Assembly (NCBI RefSeq): GCF_047511655.1
Contig: NC_133390.1
Span: forward strand, 132,051,583-132,115,582
From: Castor canadensis
Lineage: Eukaryota > Chordata > Mammalia > Rodentia > Castoridae
DNA length: 64,000 bases
Reading direction: 5' to 3'
This document shows, in pieces, positions 22,163-34,800 of this stretch (the first letter of the stretch is position 1; each line of letters opens with the position of its first letter). Made by a program: the position numbers and the translations under genes. Below the pieces are notes generated by a model that was not told the origin of the DNA, made no database searches, and was given only the letters and a program-made list of their open reading frames with translations.

Positions 22163-25100
22163 CTGAAACAAAGAATGGCTCACCTGAAAATCCTGACTGC
22201 TACAGAGGTTGCTACCCACTTAGGGCACCTTTCCTTATCACCCCAGAACTAGCCTGGGTGGTCAGGAGTTCTGTGTAAGAGTGTGTATGTGTGTTCCTCA
22301 CTGGGGTCTTCCCTTGCCCCCAGTTTTTATTTTGAAAAATCCCAGCTATGCAGGAAGCATAAATACAAGGATTGAAGTCCAGTCCAGCCTGGCATACATA
22401 CATGTATGACCCTATCTCAGTAATCATATCAAAAAGACTGGGGGCGTAGCTCAAGTAGTAGAGCACCTACCTAGCAAGTGTGAGGCCTTGAGTTCAAACC
22501 CCAGTACCACTAATACTGTGTGTGTGTGTACTTTTCATTTATATAATTTGTTAAAATTTGCCATATTTCTTTCTCTCTCTTGCTATCTCTGCAGTTATAT
22601 ATACACACATATATATGTATATATATATACATATACATATATATTAAGATACATGTCATACCATACATGATACATTTATCATACCATATATGACATATAT
22701 CATGTCATATATCATGTCATGGCATAGATGATATATGTGATTACATATAGATACCGATATCTATATATACCTCATCTGTATAATTTCTGAATTATTCAAA
22801 GCTTTTCTTCTCTAATCTTACACCCCAAGTCCAGAGCCTTTCTCTTTTGAGATGTGCCTCTCAGGGAGTGAAGAGCAGGTTGTGCCGGTCACGCAGATCC
22901 TGTGAGGGGTAGGAAGATGCTGCCTTTCACGCCGTGTCCCTGAGAAGGTCTCTACTCATGTTCTCGTATCTGTGTGCTGTGTGGGAATACTGGTGGCCTG
23001 ACCTCAGGAATGACGTTTGGAAGCACCCCACCAGTCCTGGGGGGAGAATGGTGGGGGGTGGTGAGGAAGTGCCTTACCCGCTTTAAGGTGGGGTTGGTTT
23101 GGAAGTTACAGCTCTCCAGAGGAGGGTGCATGTTTTTCCTGCATATGGTTCTGCCAATTTCCACCTCCAACATGTATTTTAGGCCTTTCACGACCTGAAG
23201 AGAACAAAGGGTCAGGGTCCTGGATTACTCAGCACAGGATGGAAAGGTGGCAGCTCCCTGCTGATGAGGGGTGGGGCAGGTGGGAGAGGTGGAGCTGCGG
23301 GGTAGGGAGGAAAATTCAGGACTTGCCAGAAGAGCTGCTGGAAAGGAAGTGTGCCTGGACTCCTGTCTTCTCTCTCCCTTCCCTCTGCCTACTCGAAGGG
23401 CTGGCTATGATAAGGGCTTTATGTCTCAGAAAGGATGGCTCCTTTCTGCCCTGTATTCTGCATTCATTAGGGACCTCACACTGGGGTTGTCCTGGCCCCC
23501 CAGACAAAGGCAGTATCTGTCATCGGAACCCACCCTGCAGCCCCCATGAGCCTGCAGTGCTGCAAGCCTTCCCTGCTCCTGTTTTGAGTTTCAAAAAGCC
23601 CTTCTCCACTGGGATATGGCAGCAACCTAGTTTTTTCTCCTCATTTGTGGTCTCTGAGTAGTTGGGGTCTCTGGGTAGTCTCAGTCCCACCAAATACTAC
23701 CTGAATGAAGTCCCCAATGAAGATCCTCTGAGGTACAAAGGATCAGTGTTCCATCCCCCTCATGGAGGACCTTGGGCACTCAGGTCCATATCATTGCACT
23801 AGGCTCCCTAGACAAGGCAGTGCCTCGCCCAGGCAAGATCCCCAGCCCTGAAGAAGACTGTAATGATCATCCCTAGCCCTGTGACCCAGAGTAACTACAA
23901 ATGCTATGAAGCCATCAGCCTTAGAGCAGGCTACTACCACCTTCTTCCTCTTCCTCCAAGCACCCCACCCCCACACACACACGGATGTCATCTAAAGCCA
24001 GCTTCCCATAACAGCAAATGGTGTCCCTGGATTTAGCAAATGACAGAGATCACCTGCCAGCCACCTGCTGGTGCTGTCTCCTCACTATTCTGCATCCTCT
24101 CATCCACATTGACGTGTTCTTGGGACACTGCAAGGATGGCTGTGCCCTGTCAGGTCCCCTCTGGGAAGGAGAGTGCTCAATAGTTGCTGTAGGTCACTAA
24201 GAAGAGTGATGGCCTTGCAGGGTGTGACATTCAAACAGGCTGGAGGCAGAGTGGGTTTGTCAGTCAGGGAAGGAAGTGGCTTGGGCTTAGCTCAGGGATG
24301 TGAATGAACACATCTGGTGGACAAAGGCAAGAAGGCCCTTGGGGCTACAGATGAAAGGTGAGGCTGGGACAGGGATTCCAGGACCCTGATGAGGGCAGCT
24401 CTGACTTGCAGTGCAGTGGTCCATGCCGCAGGGCCATCAGCTTCAGCTCGCTCAGCTCTAGGAGCCTCATTATGGCCTGTGCCTCCTTACTCCCACTGAG
24501 TAAGCTCTGGCCCAGAGGCTTGGTAGTTTGAGTAAATTGTGCTTAGCTCTGGGTGACACTGGTTTTAGTGCTGTCCTCAGACTCCCATGCTTGTGTATGC
24601 TCTAGGTGGTTGGGGTGCTGTAGCTTGGCTCCCCAGAGCTGTCCCTGAAATGCTGGTGACCAGACCCCCACTCCGCACCTGCACCATGGCTTTGCTGATA
24701 TGGAATTCCTTGAACAAGAAGATGTCATTTGTGCAGTTGTTAAACTTCTCCACACTGTGCCTGGCTGCTTTGAGGACTTCTGGGTTGTTCGTCTTTATTG
24801 TTTGGGGAAATCCTGGCTTTGCACCTGAGCTTTTAAGGTCCTGGGAACAAAAATCTGAAAGCAACAAAGAACCAGACAAGAACATTGGCACTAGTGAGAT
24901 ACTTGGTCCAGGGGTCAGGCCTTATGCTCAGTGATGCCCAGTGCTCCTCTCTGTCCATGTGACCCCTGGCCCCTTCTTCACTCTCACTGCATACACATCA
25001 CCTGTTCACTTCCATCATGCATGTGCTGTGCATCCCCTCATATGCTCCATATTTGAAGTTGAGGACAGGTGCTGTGGGTGGTACAATGGTAGAGTCCCTG

Positions 25101-28100
25101 TCCTCCAGCCCCTGCCCACATAGCCCTTTTCAGAACCCAGGGTTATTTTCAGCATGTGACCTCCAGGCAGCAGGACCTCAGGGTAGGATGTGACCTTAAG
25201 GTATAAGGAGAAGTCAGCCTGGCCCCTGAGGCCACCGTGCACTGTCTACCCTCTACCTGCTCTGCTTGTCCCATCCAAGGATGCCACATTTCAGTGTTGT
25301 TTGACCCAGTCCTGCCTCCCACTGGTAAGGAGGCCTCCCCACCAGCGACCCTCCTGTACTCTTGCACCCTCCTTAGCACCACTCTCAGGCTCTGGCTCAG
25401 TCCCACTCAAGGGCTCCCATTCCCAGCAGCCTGCAGCACCTTCCTGTGCCACTTCTGTGGTTGCCTGGGTCCAAGCTGTTATACTCTTGTGAGTGAATGT
25501 TATCTCATGAACTTTGGCTGTGGAGCCTGGAGTGGAGGTGAGTGAGGCCAGCCAGGCAGGCTGGATTTCTTCCACCTTTTCCTGCTCTTCCTATGTGAAA
25601 GATGGGGGGAGCAGTATGAGGGGGCTTCTGCCCCAGCCAGGCTCCTGCTTATGCCAGACAGAACTCAGTACCTGCCTCCTTCGTTACCCATGCTTTGCTG
25701 CTACCAGAGAAGTGGACTGAGAGACTCCAGGGTTCCCTGATGGCTCTACTTAAGTCTGGCTCACTAGAGAACCTGAGCCATTTGTTCCTTTCAACTTAGC
25801 TCACCCATGGTACTCATGACACCTGCCAAGCCCCTTCCTGAGCGCTCCTCCTCCTGCCAGCGCTGGGCATGGATGCAGAAGTGTAATGTTTTCCAGATAA
25901 ACAAGATCAACATCAGAGCAGCAAGAGAAAGGTGGGGAAGTGGGAGTGCAGGGGCCTGAGTGTGGGGAGCCAAGACTGGGAAGCCACTGGTCAATATAGC
26001 CCATCTGTGGGGTCTCCTCTCTGTGGCACAAGGGGTGGGTGGTATATTAGAGAAGACATGGGTGGTTGGAATTCTGTGACTTTGGGGTATCCCATGGGCT
26101 CTGAGGGAGTTCAACATTGCCTGACCAAGCAGAGCCCCACCTGGCAAATGGGCCTCCCCATTTGGCTCCAAGGTCAGGAACACAGCACCCCGATAAGCCT
26201 ACAGTTACTGTGCCAGGTTTGCTAGGCTTTGGCTCCCAAAGAACCTGACCTCCCCTTAGAACTTTGTGACTGGGTGCTGGTTTGTGGGTTGTTCACAGCT
26301 GTGTCCTGCTCAAGTATCCTCAAGGGCTCTCTATCACAGTACACACTCCAGCTCCTTGTGACATCCTCACAGAGGCCTTGTGGAAGGCCCCTGAGGTCCA
26401 GAAAAACACTATCTGCACCTGTTCTTGAGTGTTAGCTGCTGGACTTGGTTGGCCTGGGTGAGACCCTGGAAGCTTCATCCCTTGGCTCCTGGAACAAGTA
26501 GTGACAGTGGAGGTCTCCTGGGCTCTGTCAAAGTTGATGTCAACCTATGAAGGGATTGGCAGGATCTGAATGACAGAGATTGCTTTCAGAGAACCTGTGC
26601 TTACCAACCACTCAAAATTCAGTGTGCTTTTAGTAATGACAAAGAACTGTTGTTTTTTAGCTGGCTTGATATTTGTTAATCACTGTAGTTCAAATAGCAG
26701 AGAGGCAGACGGACACTTTTTTGGGGGAAGATAGCATTTTCAGTGTATCTGTGCCATCAGAGATTAGTGTTTTTTTTTTTTCCTCAAGGTAAATTCATGT
26801 GGCTGTTTTGTTCTTTGCAAAAACATTTGTGGCTTTTTTTGGATATAAACTTACCTATTTTGGCAGGAAATTTGAAATTTTGAGAAGAGTGTAGCAAAAA
26901 ATGACGATCTTTCTTGATATCTGGAAGGTAACTTTTATGAACTGTTTTTCAAATAAAATACATGAGGTGGAATGCATGGGCAATGCACTAGAGAGGGAGG
27001 AAACTTCCAGAACACACTGAGAGGGAGGTGGGGCAGGGGAGGGCAACTGAGGGAGAATCTGGCACCACCCACCCAGACAGTTTTCCCTAAGGGGCGAGGG
27101 ATTAGAGAGAAGATTAGTGCCAGGTCCTGATGGGCACCATGTGCCCCCCCAGGTGCTGCCACAGGGCAGTCAGCACTATGAAGAGCAGAGAGTTGAGCAT
27201 CCAGGGTGCAGATGCAACATGCTGGAGAGAGGATGCGAGAGTCTATGCCCATAGTATTAGGATATCAGCCTCTGACATCTGGTGTAGGCTTCTTCCTGGG
27301 CAGTACATGAGGCCAGGCTCCCAGAGGGAGCTTCAGGGCTGGGAATCCATGGCTCACAGAGTCTAGGGTGGGGCGGAGGGCGGTCCTTCTGCTCCCAGGT
27401 GGTGAGGATCAGAATGAGAGGGAAGCTTAAAGATATAAATTTTCTGTATATATCACAAAGGACTCGGATACCAATGTTCCGGTTCCTATTTCTGTTCCCA
27501 TTCCCTCCCCCCCACCCCTGCCTTCAGAATCCTAACACTGACATTGGATTTGGTCTTCATATGTCAGGCTCTTCAGTCCTGTGTGGGTGTCAGCTCCCTA
27601 CACTAGCCTGAACATACTTTATGTACATATATTGACTCTTCACAAAGACATCCAAGAGTTTAAATGAAAGCAGAAGTCAAACAAGTGACCCTGAACTTGG
27701 GGGCCATTGTGGGGATGCAGTTGGCTGCAGCAATGGTTCACTGTTTCCAGATGACAGAGACCAGAATTGCTCTGGAATTACCACCCACAGAGTGGCCAGG
27801 ATCCTAAAGGCCTTCCAAAGTAGCTGCTAAAACAACCCAGTAGTCATCCCTTACACTGGTCACATGTCCCTGTAGGTGGGCAATAGAATTTGATACATGC
27901 CACCTTCCAAGTACTGAAGCTTAGTGGGAGATGTGCCCTTTGGACAGCTCCCCTTTTCCCTGCCTGCAGTCAGGGAGGGGAGGTGTTCAGGGGATGCTTG
28001 CCTTGCCTACCACCTTCCTCTTTCAGGAGTGTTCTAGGTGTGGTTCAAGAGTTGGAAGAACCCCACTTTGTGAACCATCTCTGAGAAGGGAACTCAGGTG

Positions 28101-31100
28101 TCCCAGGGCCAAATGCAGATGGTCCCTGCTGGTGCCCGTGCCATGTGTTGACTTGGGGACTCTTTTCTTAGGGCTGGTGTTAGGACCCTTGGGGAGGGCC
28201 CTCATCTCTTAGAGCTTCAGTCTAGGGGCTGGCCTGAGGACTGGGGCCTGGAAAGTGAATGTCCAGCTCTGCCACCTGGGGGTGAGTCACCAGCACTCTG
28301 CGCTCTCTGCTTCTTTCACCCCATGCCATCAAACTTCCTTGAGTCTGAGTTCTTGCTGGAAAGTCCATAAATTCAATGGGCCACACCTGGCTGTTCTCAG
28401 TTCCTGAGTGATGAGGAATGAGGTTGAATGTGCCCCCCGACCCCGGCACACTTGGGATGCTGGTCTCTCCTAGGATTAGTCCTGGCTTTATCCTACCGGG
28501 ATACACTCAGTGTTGGAATCCCTGCTCACTTTCTGTGAAGCTGGAGGCAAGCTACTTAACCTCTGAGCCTCCATGTTTCAGCTGTAAATGAGGATGATGA
28601 TGGCACTGACCTCTCAGTGAGGTCAGAATACACATGAAACAATTATATAATTATTATCCAGTGTATCAAATGGAATGTAGCCACAGCAGGGGACCTGTAA
28701 GTGCAAACAGATGTGCCCTATTGGAAGCAAGAACTCTCAGTACACAGGGAGACAGTATTCCCCTCAAGGTCCAACCCAGGCAGCAGTAGCTCCCAGGGCT
28801 CCTGTGGGAGGCCCTCTCACCCCCAGGATGTCTCTGTGGCCTGGCATAGTCCTCTAGCTCTAGCTGTAGTGGAGAGCATGTGGCTCTTGACCATGGTTTC
28901 CCTGTCCAAGCTTAACCGGAGGGGGTGGGGGGTGGGGCAGAGTGACATGACTGCCAGGGTGCTTCCTGGAAGAGGGGACAGGTTGAGAAAGAAGGGCTTT
29001 CCATTTTCAACCAACGGTGAGAGGACCGAGGAAACCAATGTGGCAACTTCCTACGTTTTGAAGGGCTCAGTGTGCCTGGGGCCCAGTGTGTGAGTCACTG
29101 TGGATTAGCTCATGGCATACAGAAACTAGATACCCAGAGAATGCACCCCTGGTGTCCCTGTGCCCCTTCCCTGAAACCTTCAGAAGGTTCTGGAATCTGT
29201 TCTGAGGAAGCAAGAGAGAGGCTGTAGAGGTCATGGCATGGGTGGGGCAGATTTCTGGCTCTGTTTGACCCCAAAGGGGCATCCAGGCACTCTCACTATA
29301 CAGACAAGGACCTGAGGCCCTTGCTGGAAGCACCAGGAAAGATTGAAACTTGAGGGGTTGCGGGGAGGGGGTGGTCACCAGGACAACAGAGGAAGGGCCT
29401 GACCCCACAGCTTCAGGAGCAAGGGATGATGCTGCTAAGGGCACCATGACCCACCACACACCTTGTGGTGCCACCCCTGAAGCAATCAACTACAGCTCCC
29501 CAGGATAGAGTGGCAAGTGCAAGGGTCTATATCTAGTAGGCAGGTGCCCCCAGGTGCCCTGTGTGTGAGGTGGTCTCTGGGTGCTCATCCTGGCCCAATG
29601 GCAGAGAATAGAGAATAGGTTTGAGGTGGCAGTTCCAGGTCAGCTCAGGGGGCTGTAGCAGGGAGAAGCCCACCTCTTGCAGCTGTAATGCAGCCCTGGC
29701 AGTCTGACATGGGGGGAGGCCTGGGGAAGGGCTCCGTCCAGCTTCACACACCAGCCTAAAGGACAATAGCATGGTCGATAACAAGGCACTAACAGCAGTC
29801 TAGCATCTTGGGTCTCAAGGATTCCCCCAGGAAATCCTGTTACAACCCTGACCCTACCCTGTTGGATGAGGTCACCAAGGCAAGCAGAACTTATGCAAAT
29901 CATGAACAGAGAGTATAAATAATTAAAAGCTGGGACAGGTGAGACATCAGGCTCAGTGTTCCCTCAAGGAGATCTATCACTGAGGCTGAGAAGGGCTTGT
30001 TCTCTGGTGTTAATATCCAGCTTCTGCCCCAGGATCTCCCCCTGTCCCCATGGCATCAAGAGGGTGGGGAACAGGAAGCCAGTGTGTATCAGGAAAGGGC
30101 CAGGAGGAGAGGCCAAGAGGCAGGGGTCTGGCCTCACCCTGTGAGCTAAGAAGGCAGGGAGTCAGCAGGAGGCAGGGTTTGAGGCTCTGAGTTCAGCCCC
30201 ACTGCTGTCTCTAGCCTTCTGCTTAGCAATGTGCTAACCATCTGTTGGCTGAGTACCTCCCTACCCAGCTGCTGTGGCTTGTCCCCTTGAGCACGGAAGC
30301 TGTCCTCCTCTCACTCCTGCTCTGCATGGTCCCCAAGTTACAGCATCCATGCTATGTCAGGTCTAGAAGCCTGGGACTGTGCCCCTACCTCAAAGTCCCC
30401 CTGCCTGGTCACCTATGGCCACGCTCCAGCCCCCTCCGAGAGGAAGGAGGGCAAAGCCAGTTGCTGCCTTGGGGGCTGTCTCTGTCTACTGGGTGGTGGG
30501 CTGTGGCCAGCTTCGTTGTTGGTTAAATGAAGCAGGGCCCTCTAAGTCTCCATCTATCTAGGGGCTGATTCTGTGTGCTGGGGAGGATATTGGCCCAACT
30601 CCAACTCCAGGAGCAGGCAGTCCTTGCTGTGTGACTTGGGCAAGTCACCTAACCTGGCTATGCCTCAGTTTCCCAGTGTAGGCAGTGTCCTCCTGGCTCC
30701 TCCCCCAGTGGCTATCACCATGCCAATTGCAGGAAGGAGGAGAGTATCTGATGTTATCCTTAGGGTACCTGGAGGTAACTCACAGGACAGCACCCACAGG
30801 CAGGCAGGAAGGACAAAATGAGTCCGGTCATAGATAGAAGTGGCTTGACCACAGTGCATCTCCTATTCTGTGCCCCTCAGCTCTCAGAAGCAGCAGGGAA
30901 CAGAAGAACTTCCCCTATCCCGGCAGGGGCAGCCTATACAGCTTCATCCTGAAGTCTGCTCCCCCTGCCAACCCCAGCAGCTGCTGCCAGGACCCAGAGC
31001 CCTGCACAGTGGGGCTCCAAGCCAGGAGAGTGCCCTGGGGAAGACCTTAGCCAGGGAGGAAGCCCAGGGCATCCTGTACTACTGCCATTGGCAGTCTCAG

Positions 31101-31211
31101 GAACAGCATGCAGGTGAATGGCTGGGAAACCCTCCTCTTACCTGGGGCAGGGTCCCCGCAGGTTCTTGATGCAAGGCAGCAGAAGGTGAAAAGTGCCCAG
31201 GCCAGCCACAT
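22085..31211 (-). CDS. CST7: CST7, cystatin F (leukocystatin), complete, four coding exons
   Basis: On the minus strand, 31211-31142, 24854-24679, 23194-23078 and 22162-22085 join into 146 codons with consistent phases and AG/GT borders. Residues 1-19 form a signal peptide (MWLAWALFTFCCLASRTCG). Cystatin hallmarks are G38 in KPGFP, Q82-V-V-K-G86 (the QxVxG loop) and P133-W134. All six cysteines of human cystatin F are present (C26, C64, C100, C111, C125, C145); C26 is used for the inactive dimer. Family knowledge: a secreted and endolysosomal inhibitor of papain-like cathepsins in cytotoxic lymphocytes and myeloid cells, activated by N-terminal trimming and directed to lysosomes by its glycans. 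The NCT sequon at N63 is kept, but the second human sequon is N116-P-T here. Human length is 145. It lies tail to tail with APMAP. Confidence 0.95.
22335..22510 (+). mobile_element. B1-dID-like SINE (left part short)
   Basis: B1 remnant (cccagctatgcaggaagca, gtccagcctggcatac) followed by an intact tRNA module: gggggcgtagctcaagtagt ... gagttcaaaccccagtacc. Antisense to CST7, in its intron 3. Confidence 0.75.
22516..22780. repeat. (TG)n then AT-rich palindromic microsatellite
   Basis: A short tgtgtgtgtgtg run is followed, after about 60 bases, by atatatgtatatatatatac and many overlapping inverted words (catatatgacatatatcatg, atcatgtcat). Low complexity, with cruciform or hairpin potential, in CST7 intron 3. 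Confidence 0.7.
23078..23194 (-). CDS. CST7: CST7 exon 3
   Basis: 39 whole codons between CTTCAG and GTAAGG, reading VVKGLKYMLEVEIGRTICRK and ending FQTNPTLKR. It supplies the V-V-K-G part of the inhibitory QxVxG loop. The N-P-T triplet replaces the N-H-T sequon I recall in the human protein. Confidence 0.96.
24679..24854 (-). CDS. CST7: CST7 exon 2
   Basis: The acceptor is TTTCAG and the donor GTGCGG, a GT donor with a weaker consensus. It encodes FCSQDLKSSGAKPGFP, then the alpha-helix region VEKFNNCTNDIFLFKE and ends AMVQ. It contains dimer cysteine C26 and the N63-C-T sequon. Confidence 0.95.
28530..28660 (+). mobile_element. MIR SINE
   Basis: MIR core: gcaagctacttaacctctga, gcctccatgtttcagctgt, followed by aaatgaggatgatgatgg. 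Confidence 0.65.
30560..30690 (+). mobile_element. MIR SINE
   Basis: Strong MIR core: tgtgacttgggcaagtcacc, taacctggctatgcctcagt, ttcccagtgtag. Confidence 0.7.
31142..31211 (-). CDS. CST7: CST7 exon 1 coding part (signal peptide)
   Basis: ATG at 31211-31209, 23 codons reading MWLAWALFTFCCLASRTCGD then PAP, plus one base, then donor GTAAGAGG. The leftover G joins AT of exon 2 to give Asp24, so the start and phase are well supported. Confidence 0.9.
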
Positions 31212-31380
31212 GGTTGCCTTGGAGGAAGGTAGTGCAGGACAGTGGGCTGAGTACTGACTGGGCTGGGGAGGTGGAGGGGGCTGCCTTTTTGAGGCTGGGG
31301 AGGGGCGTGGTTTCTTGCTGAATCATTTTGACCAGAAGCCCTTCATCTCCAGATCTATTGGCCACAAAGGCAACCGCTTC

Positions 31381-31387
31381 CTTTATA
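31381..31387 (-). promoter_or_regulatory. CST7: Possible CST7 TATA element
   Basis: TATAAAG on the minus strand, 170 bases upstream of the CST7 ATG. That would allow a 5'UTR of about 140 bases. Position is the only support; there is no CpG-rich promoter nearby. Confidence 0.3.
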
Positions 31388-31904
31388 AAAGTTTCCAAGC
31401 AGCGATCACTTGCTGGGGGAGGAGGAAGAGAACAGACCTGTGAACAGCCTGGTGCAATGTTCTACCCCAGGACCACACGTGGGAGAGATGCTGCCGTAAA
31501 ACAATGTGGAGACTTTCATAAGCAGAGTCACTTGACTTCCCTTCCTCAAATTATACACCCCTCTCTCACCTTATCAGGGAGTTCTGAGTGGCCCTTGGCA
31601 GGAGACTCTGGTCTCCTGATGTGAGTGGCCATTTTTTCTTGAGCAGGAAAACAGGATCCAGACTGCAGAATCAGAGCATGAACATCGTCAGACATGCATG
31701 CACCCTCTGAATGATTTTTGCACCCGGAAATCAGGAAGATTTCCAGTGCAGAGTTTGCCAACTGCACTGTTTTCATGTTCCATTTTTGGGTTCAAAGCTG
31801 GTAAAGGAGAGGAAAGAAGAGTGTGTGTCTCAGAGGTTCTGGTGCCCTGGCAATCCTCCCTTTACATGCCCAGCCCAAGGGTTAACAGTGAGCCTCAGAA
31901 ACTG

Positions 31905-32000
31905 GGAGGCCTGAGTGGAATTCTGGCTCTGCTTCTTAACACCTATTGATGTTAGACTAGGAACAACATATCTGTGCCTCAGTTTCCTTCTGGGAAGGAT
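31905..32000 (+). mobile_element. MIR fragment
   Basis: ttctggctctgcttcttaac then atctgtgcctcagtttcc in MIR order; diverged in the middle. Confidence 0.5.
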
Positions 32001-33287
32001 GTGGTCAGGATTTAGAAGCTTCCTCAATATGAATACTCAGGGCTGGAATAGCTTCAGAGAATTCTATGTGCCCCTGAGAACGGGGCTGTGCAGGTAGTAG
32101 GAAGATGTGACCATGCCATTGTCACCTAGGCTGACTGCATACACACACTCTGAAACAGATCCCAGGGAATCTGTACCAGATGGGTCTGGCTGTGTCATAC
32201 TGAGTTTTAGGCAGGGAGATTTGAGTTTGTGGGACTGGGATGAGCCACATAATCTCAGGGGCCCTGAGGGCCCTGGTTGCTCTGAAATTTGTTGTGAGGA
32301 CTGCTATCTAGGTATTTGTCACCAAGCATGGGGGCAGTGCTCAGTATATGGTGGCTGCCATGACTGCCCCCATGGCCCTGCTTGCCCTGACACACTTGGC
32401 CCTGGGATCCTCATCTTTTGGCTGTCACATGAGATTTCCAGGATATATTGGGTTTAGTACCATCCTCAGTTTCAAGCATCCACTGGGGAGTCTTGGAATA
32501 TATACTTCATGGATAGGAGAGAAATAACTGTATAACATTGATAGTCGATGGAGTGATCTGGTAATAGAAATATGCAAAATATCTCTACTGGATACTTCAA
32601 CCACTTATAGGAAGCAGTTGTCAAGTGACTGTACAAATGATACTTTTGATCATTTTTGGAAATCTAACAAATCTTATGAGTTTGGCTGGTAGATCCTAAT
32701 GTTGCTGGACAAAGTGGTGAAATAAAAGGATTTGAATTCTTAGCTCAACACTACATAAATGATCCAAAAGCTTCTATGTAGGACTCGAAGGAGACCCTTA
32801 TCTCCTCTAGCTGTAAAGCTGAGATTGCTGAAAATCAAATACAGAATCTCATCCTTCAATTGCCTGTATGTAAGTTGACCTTCCAGCCTGGCTGAGATCT
32901 ACTGTTAAAAGAGGGCACTGACTGGGAAGAATGGGATCCTGTAAGTTGGGATGTCCTCATTCTAATTCCAACTTGCAGGATTCCAAGGAAGGTGGGGATA
33001 TTGACCTCCTATGTTCTGATGGGTGTTCTTTACCAGAGGAAGAGGTGTCCTCACCTTCAGTTGAAGAGTTATCCCTATCTCTGCCTAAGGGGATTCACCA
33101 AGGAAGCTGCAATTGTCTCCCCTGAGGCAGTTGCCATGCAAGAAAATGCAAATCCTCTTTAGGGCTCCCTACCATCTCCTTTTGCTTCTAGGCCTATAGT
33201 AAAACTCAAGGTAAGGTACAAAGTATGACACACAAGGAGTTGCATTTAACACTGAAAGAAGTGCTTCAGTTTTCCTCTTCTTTTTAA
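32001..33287. other. Unassigned stretch 5' of a retroviral remnant
   Basis: No gene or clear repeat is recognised. From about 32.8 kb it could be the degraded leader or gag start of the retroviral remnant that follows, but I cannot show this. Confidence 0.35.
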
Positions 33288-33585
33288 AGGACTTGCACTT
33301 GCTAGGTAGGTGCTCTACCACTTGAGCCACACTCAGTCTTTTTTTATTGTAGTTATTTTTTAGATAAGGTCTTGAGTTTTTGTTCAGGGCCAGCCTAAGC
33401 CTGCAATTCTCCTACATCTGCCTTCCTTATAGTTGGATTGTAGGTATGTATCACTACACCCAGATTGTTTTTTGAAATAGGGTCTTGATAACTTTTTTGC
33501 CCAGTCTTTCCTCAAACAATGATCCTCTTATCTCTTCCTCCTGAGTAGTTGGGATTAGAGATGTATGCCATCACACCTGGCTCAA
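33288..33585 (-). mobile_element. Three-part SINE: B1-B1-tRNA module
   Basis: On the + strand: a reversed tRNA module (ggtgctctaccacttgagcc), then a reversed B1-like monomer (about 33346-33470), then a second one (about 33471-33583, ending gtagttgggattagagatg). The 37.7-kb copy has the same order and junctions. Confidence 0.7.
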
Positions 33586-34124
33586 GTACTTGAGTTTCCT
33601 AATTTATACAGAGAGAGGTCTGTGGAACATGTGTGGGAATGGATATTAAAAGGTTTGGGAAAATGGTGGGATAAAGTAGGATCAGGCTGAATTTATGACA
33701 TGTGCTCAATAAGCAGAGATTCTGCATTTGAGTTGCATCTCAGGGAGTTAGAAAGAATTTTGTAAATTTGACTGAATTGTGGACCAAAAGATGGCCCATA
33801 GTAAGCAAATTGGAAATGCTGCACCTGCCTTGGGTTAATGTAGGGGAAGGGATTCAGAGTTGCAGGAAGATTAAAGTATTAAGAGCGTATTTGTCATTTG
33901 ATATCTACCTACCCACACTGGGAGGGGCTAGAAGATAGAACTTTCACCTACTACTTCGAGAAATAAATTTGTGAGGGGAGCCCTAGCACTCTTGGAGGCT
34001 CTGTAATTGCTCTTCTCTGTAGGTCAGACTTTGCTGTAGGAATGACAGCCTAGTGGACACATAGCATGCCACAGTCCCGCACCTGCAATACTCTCCTACT
34101 CCTACAGCCTCATGGGGAATTTCC

Positions 34125-34693
34125 TACCATCATGTGAGAGGAAGAGAAAATCTGTGCCTGGTGTACAGATGGTTCTGTATGACATGCAGGCACCACTCCA
34201 AATGAACAGTTGCAACATTGTATCTTCTTTCTGGGACATCCTCTTTCTGGGATAGCCCCTTTCTGGGAAAGTGGTGAAGGGACATCACCTCTGTAGACAC
34301 AACTTTGGGCAGTGTACTTGGCATCAAGAGAGAAATGGCCAGATAAGCAATTATATACCAATTCATGGAGTATGGCCAATGGTTTAACTGGTACATCAAA
34401 GAATGGAAGGAATATGAATAGAAAATTGGTGACAAGGAAATTTGAGGAGGAGATGTTGTGTAGACCTCTCCAAATGGGCCAAGATGTAAAGACATTTGTG
34501 TCCCATATGAATTCGTATCACAGGATGACCTCAGAAGAAAGAAGAGTGGATGGGAGGACCTGCTTTGTGGATATCAGCCAGACTCCTCCTCCTGCCACCC
34601 CTGTAATCACCCCATGGTCTTCTGAACAAAATGGCTATGGTGGCAGGGATAGAGGTTATGTATGGGGTAAGCAACATGGGGTTCCCCTCACCA
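34125..34693 (+). pseudogene. Retroviral RNase H C-terminal part and integrase start (remnant)
   Basis: T-D-G-S at 34165-34176 matches the second-aspartate signature of retroviral RNase H. Downstream, one frame (34312-34731) reads through the RNase H end into the integrase zinc-binding region (GGRDRGYVWGKQHGVPLTK). The integrase resemblance stops near 34693, before the paired cysteines. A stop and a frame change separate the first and second parts. Confidence 0.6.
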
Positions 34694-34800
34694 AGGTCTT
34701 TTGGAGTCTCTGGACACTGGCTCTGAACTGACACTAATTCCAGGGATTCAAAATTGCATTATGGTCCACCAATCAGAGCAGAGGATTATGAAGGCCAGGT
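34694..34800 (+). pseudogene. Retroviral aspartic protease start (remnant)
   Basis: D-T-G-S at 34713-34724, followed by ELTLIP, is the active-site motif of retroviral proteases. It begins immediately after the integrase fragment and in another frame. The remainder of the domain decays quickly. Confidence 0.55.

Larger units (their letters stand above)
24855..31141 (-). other. CST7: CST7 intron 1
   Basis: 6.3-kb intron with correct GTAAGA/CAG ends on the minus strand. Apart from two MIR copies (28530-28660 and 30560-30690) it appears largely free of young repeats. The many short ORFs here do not resemble proteins I know. Confidence 0.8.

Noticed and set aside
34312..34731. 139-residue ORF as a host gene
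   Set aside because: It reads as decayed retroviral RNase H/integrase sequence and runs into a protease start in another frame.
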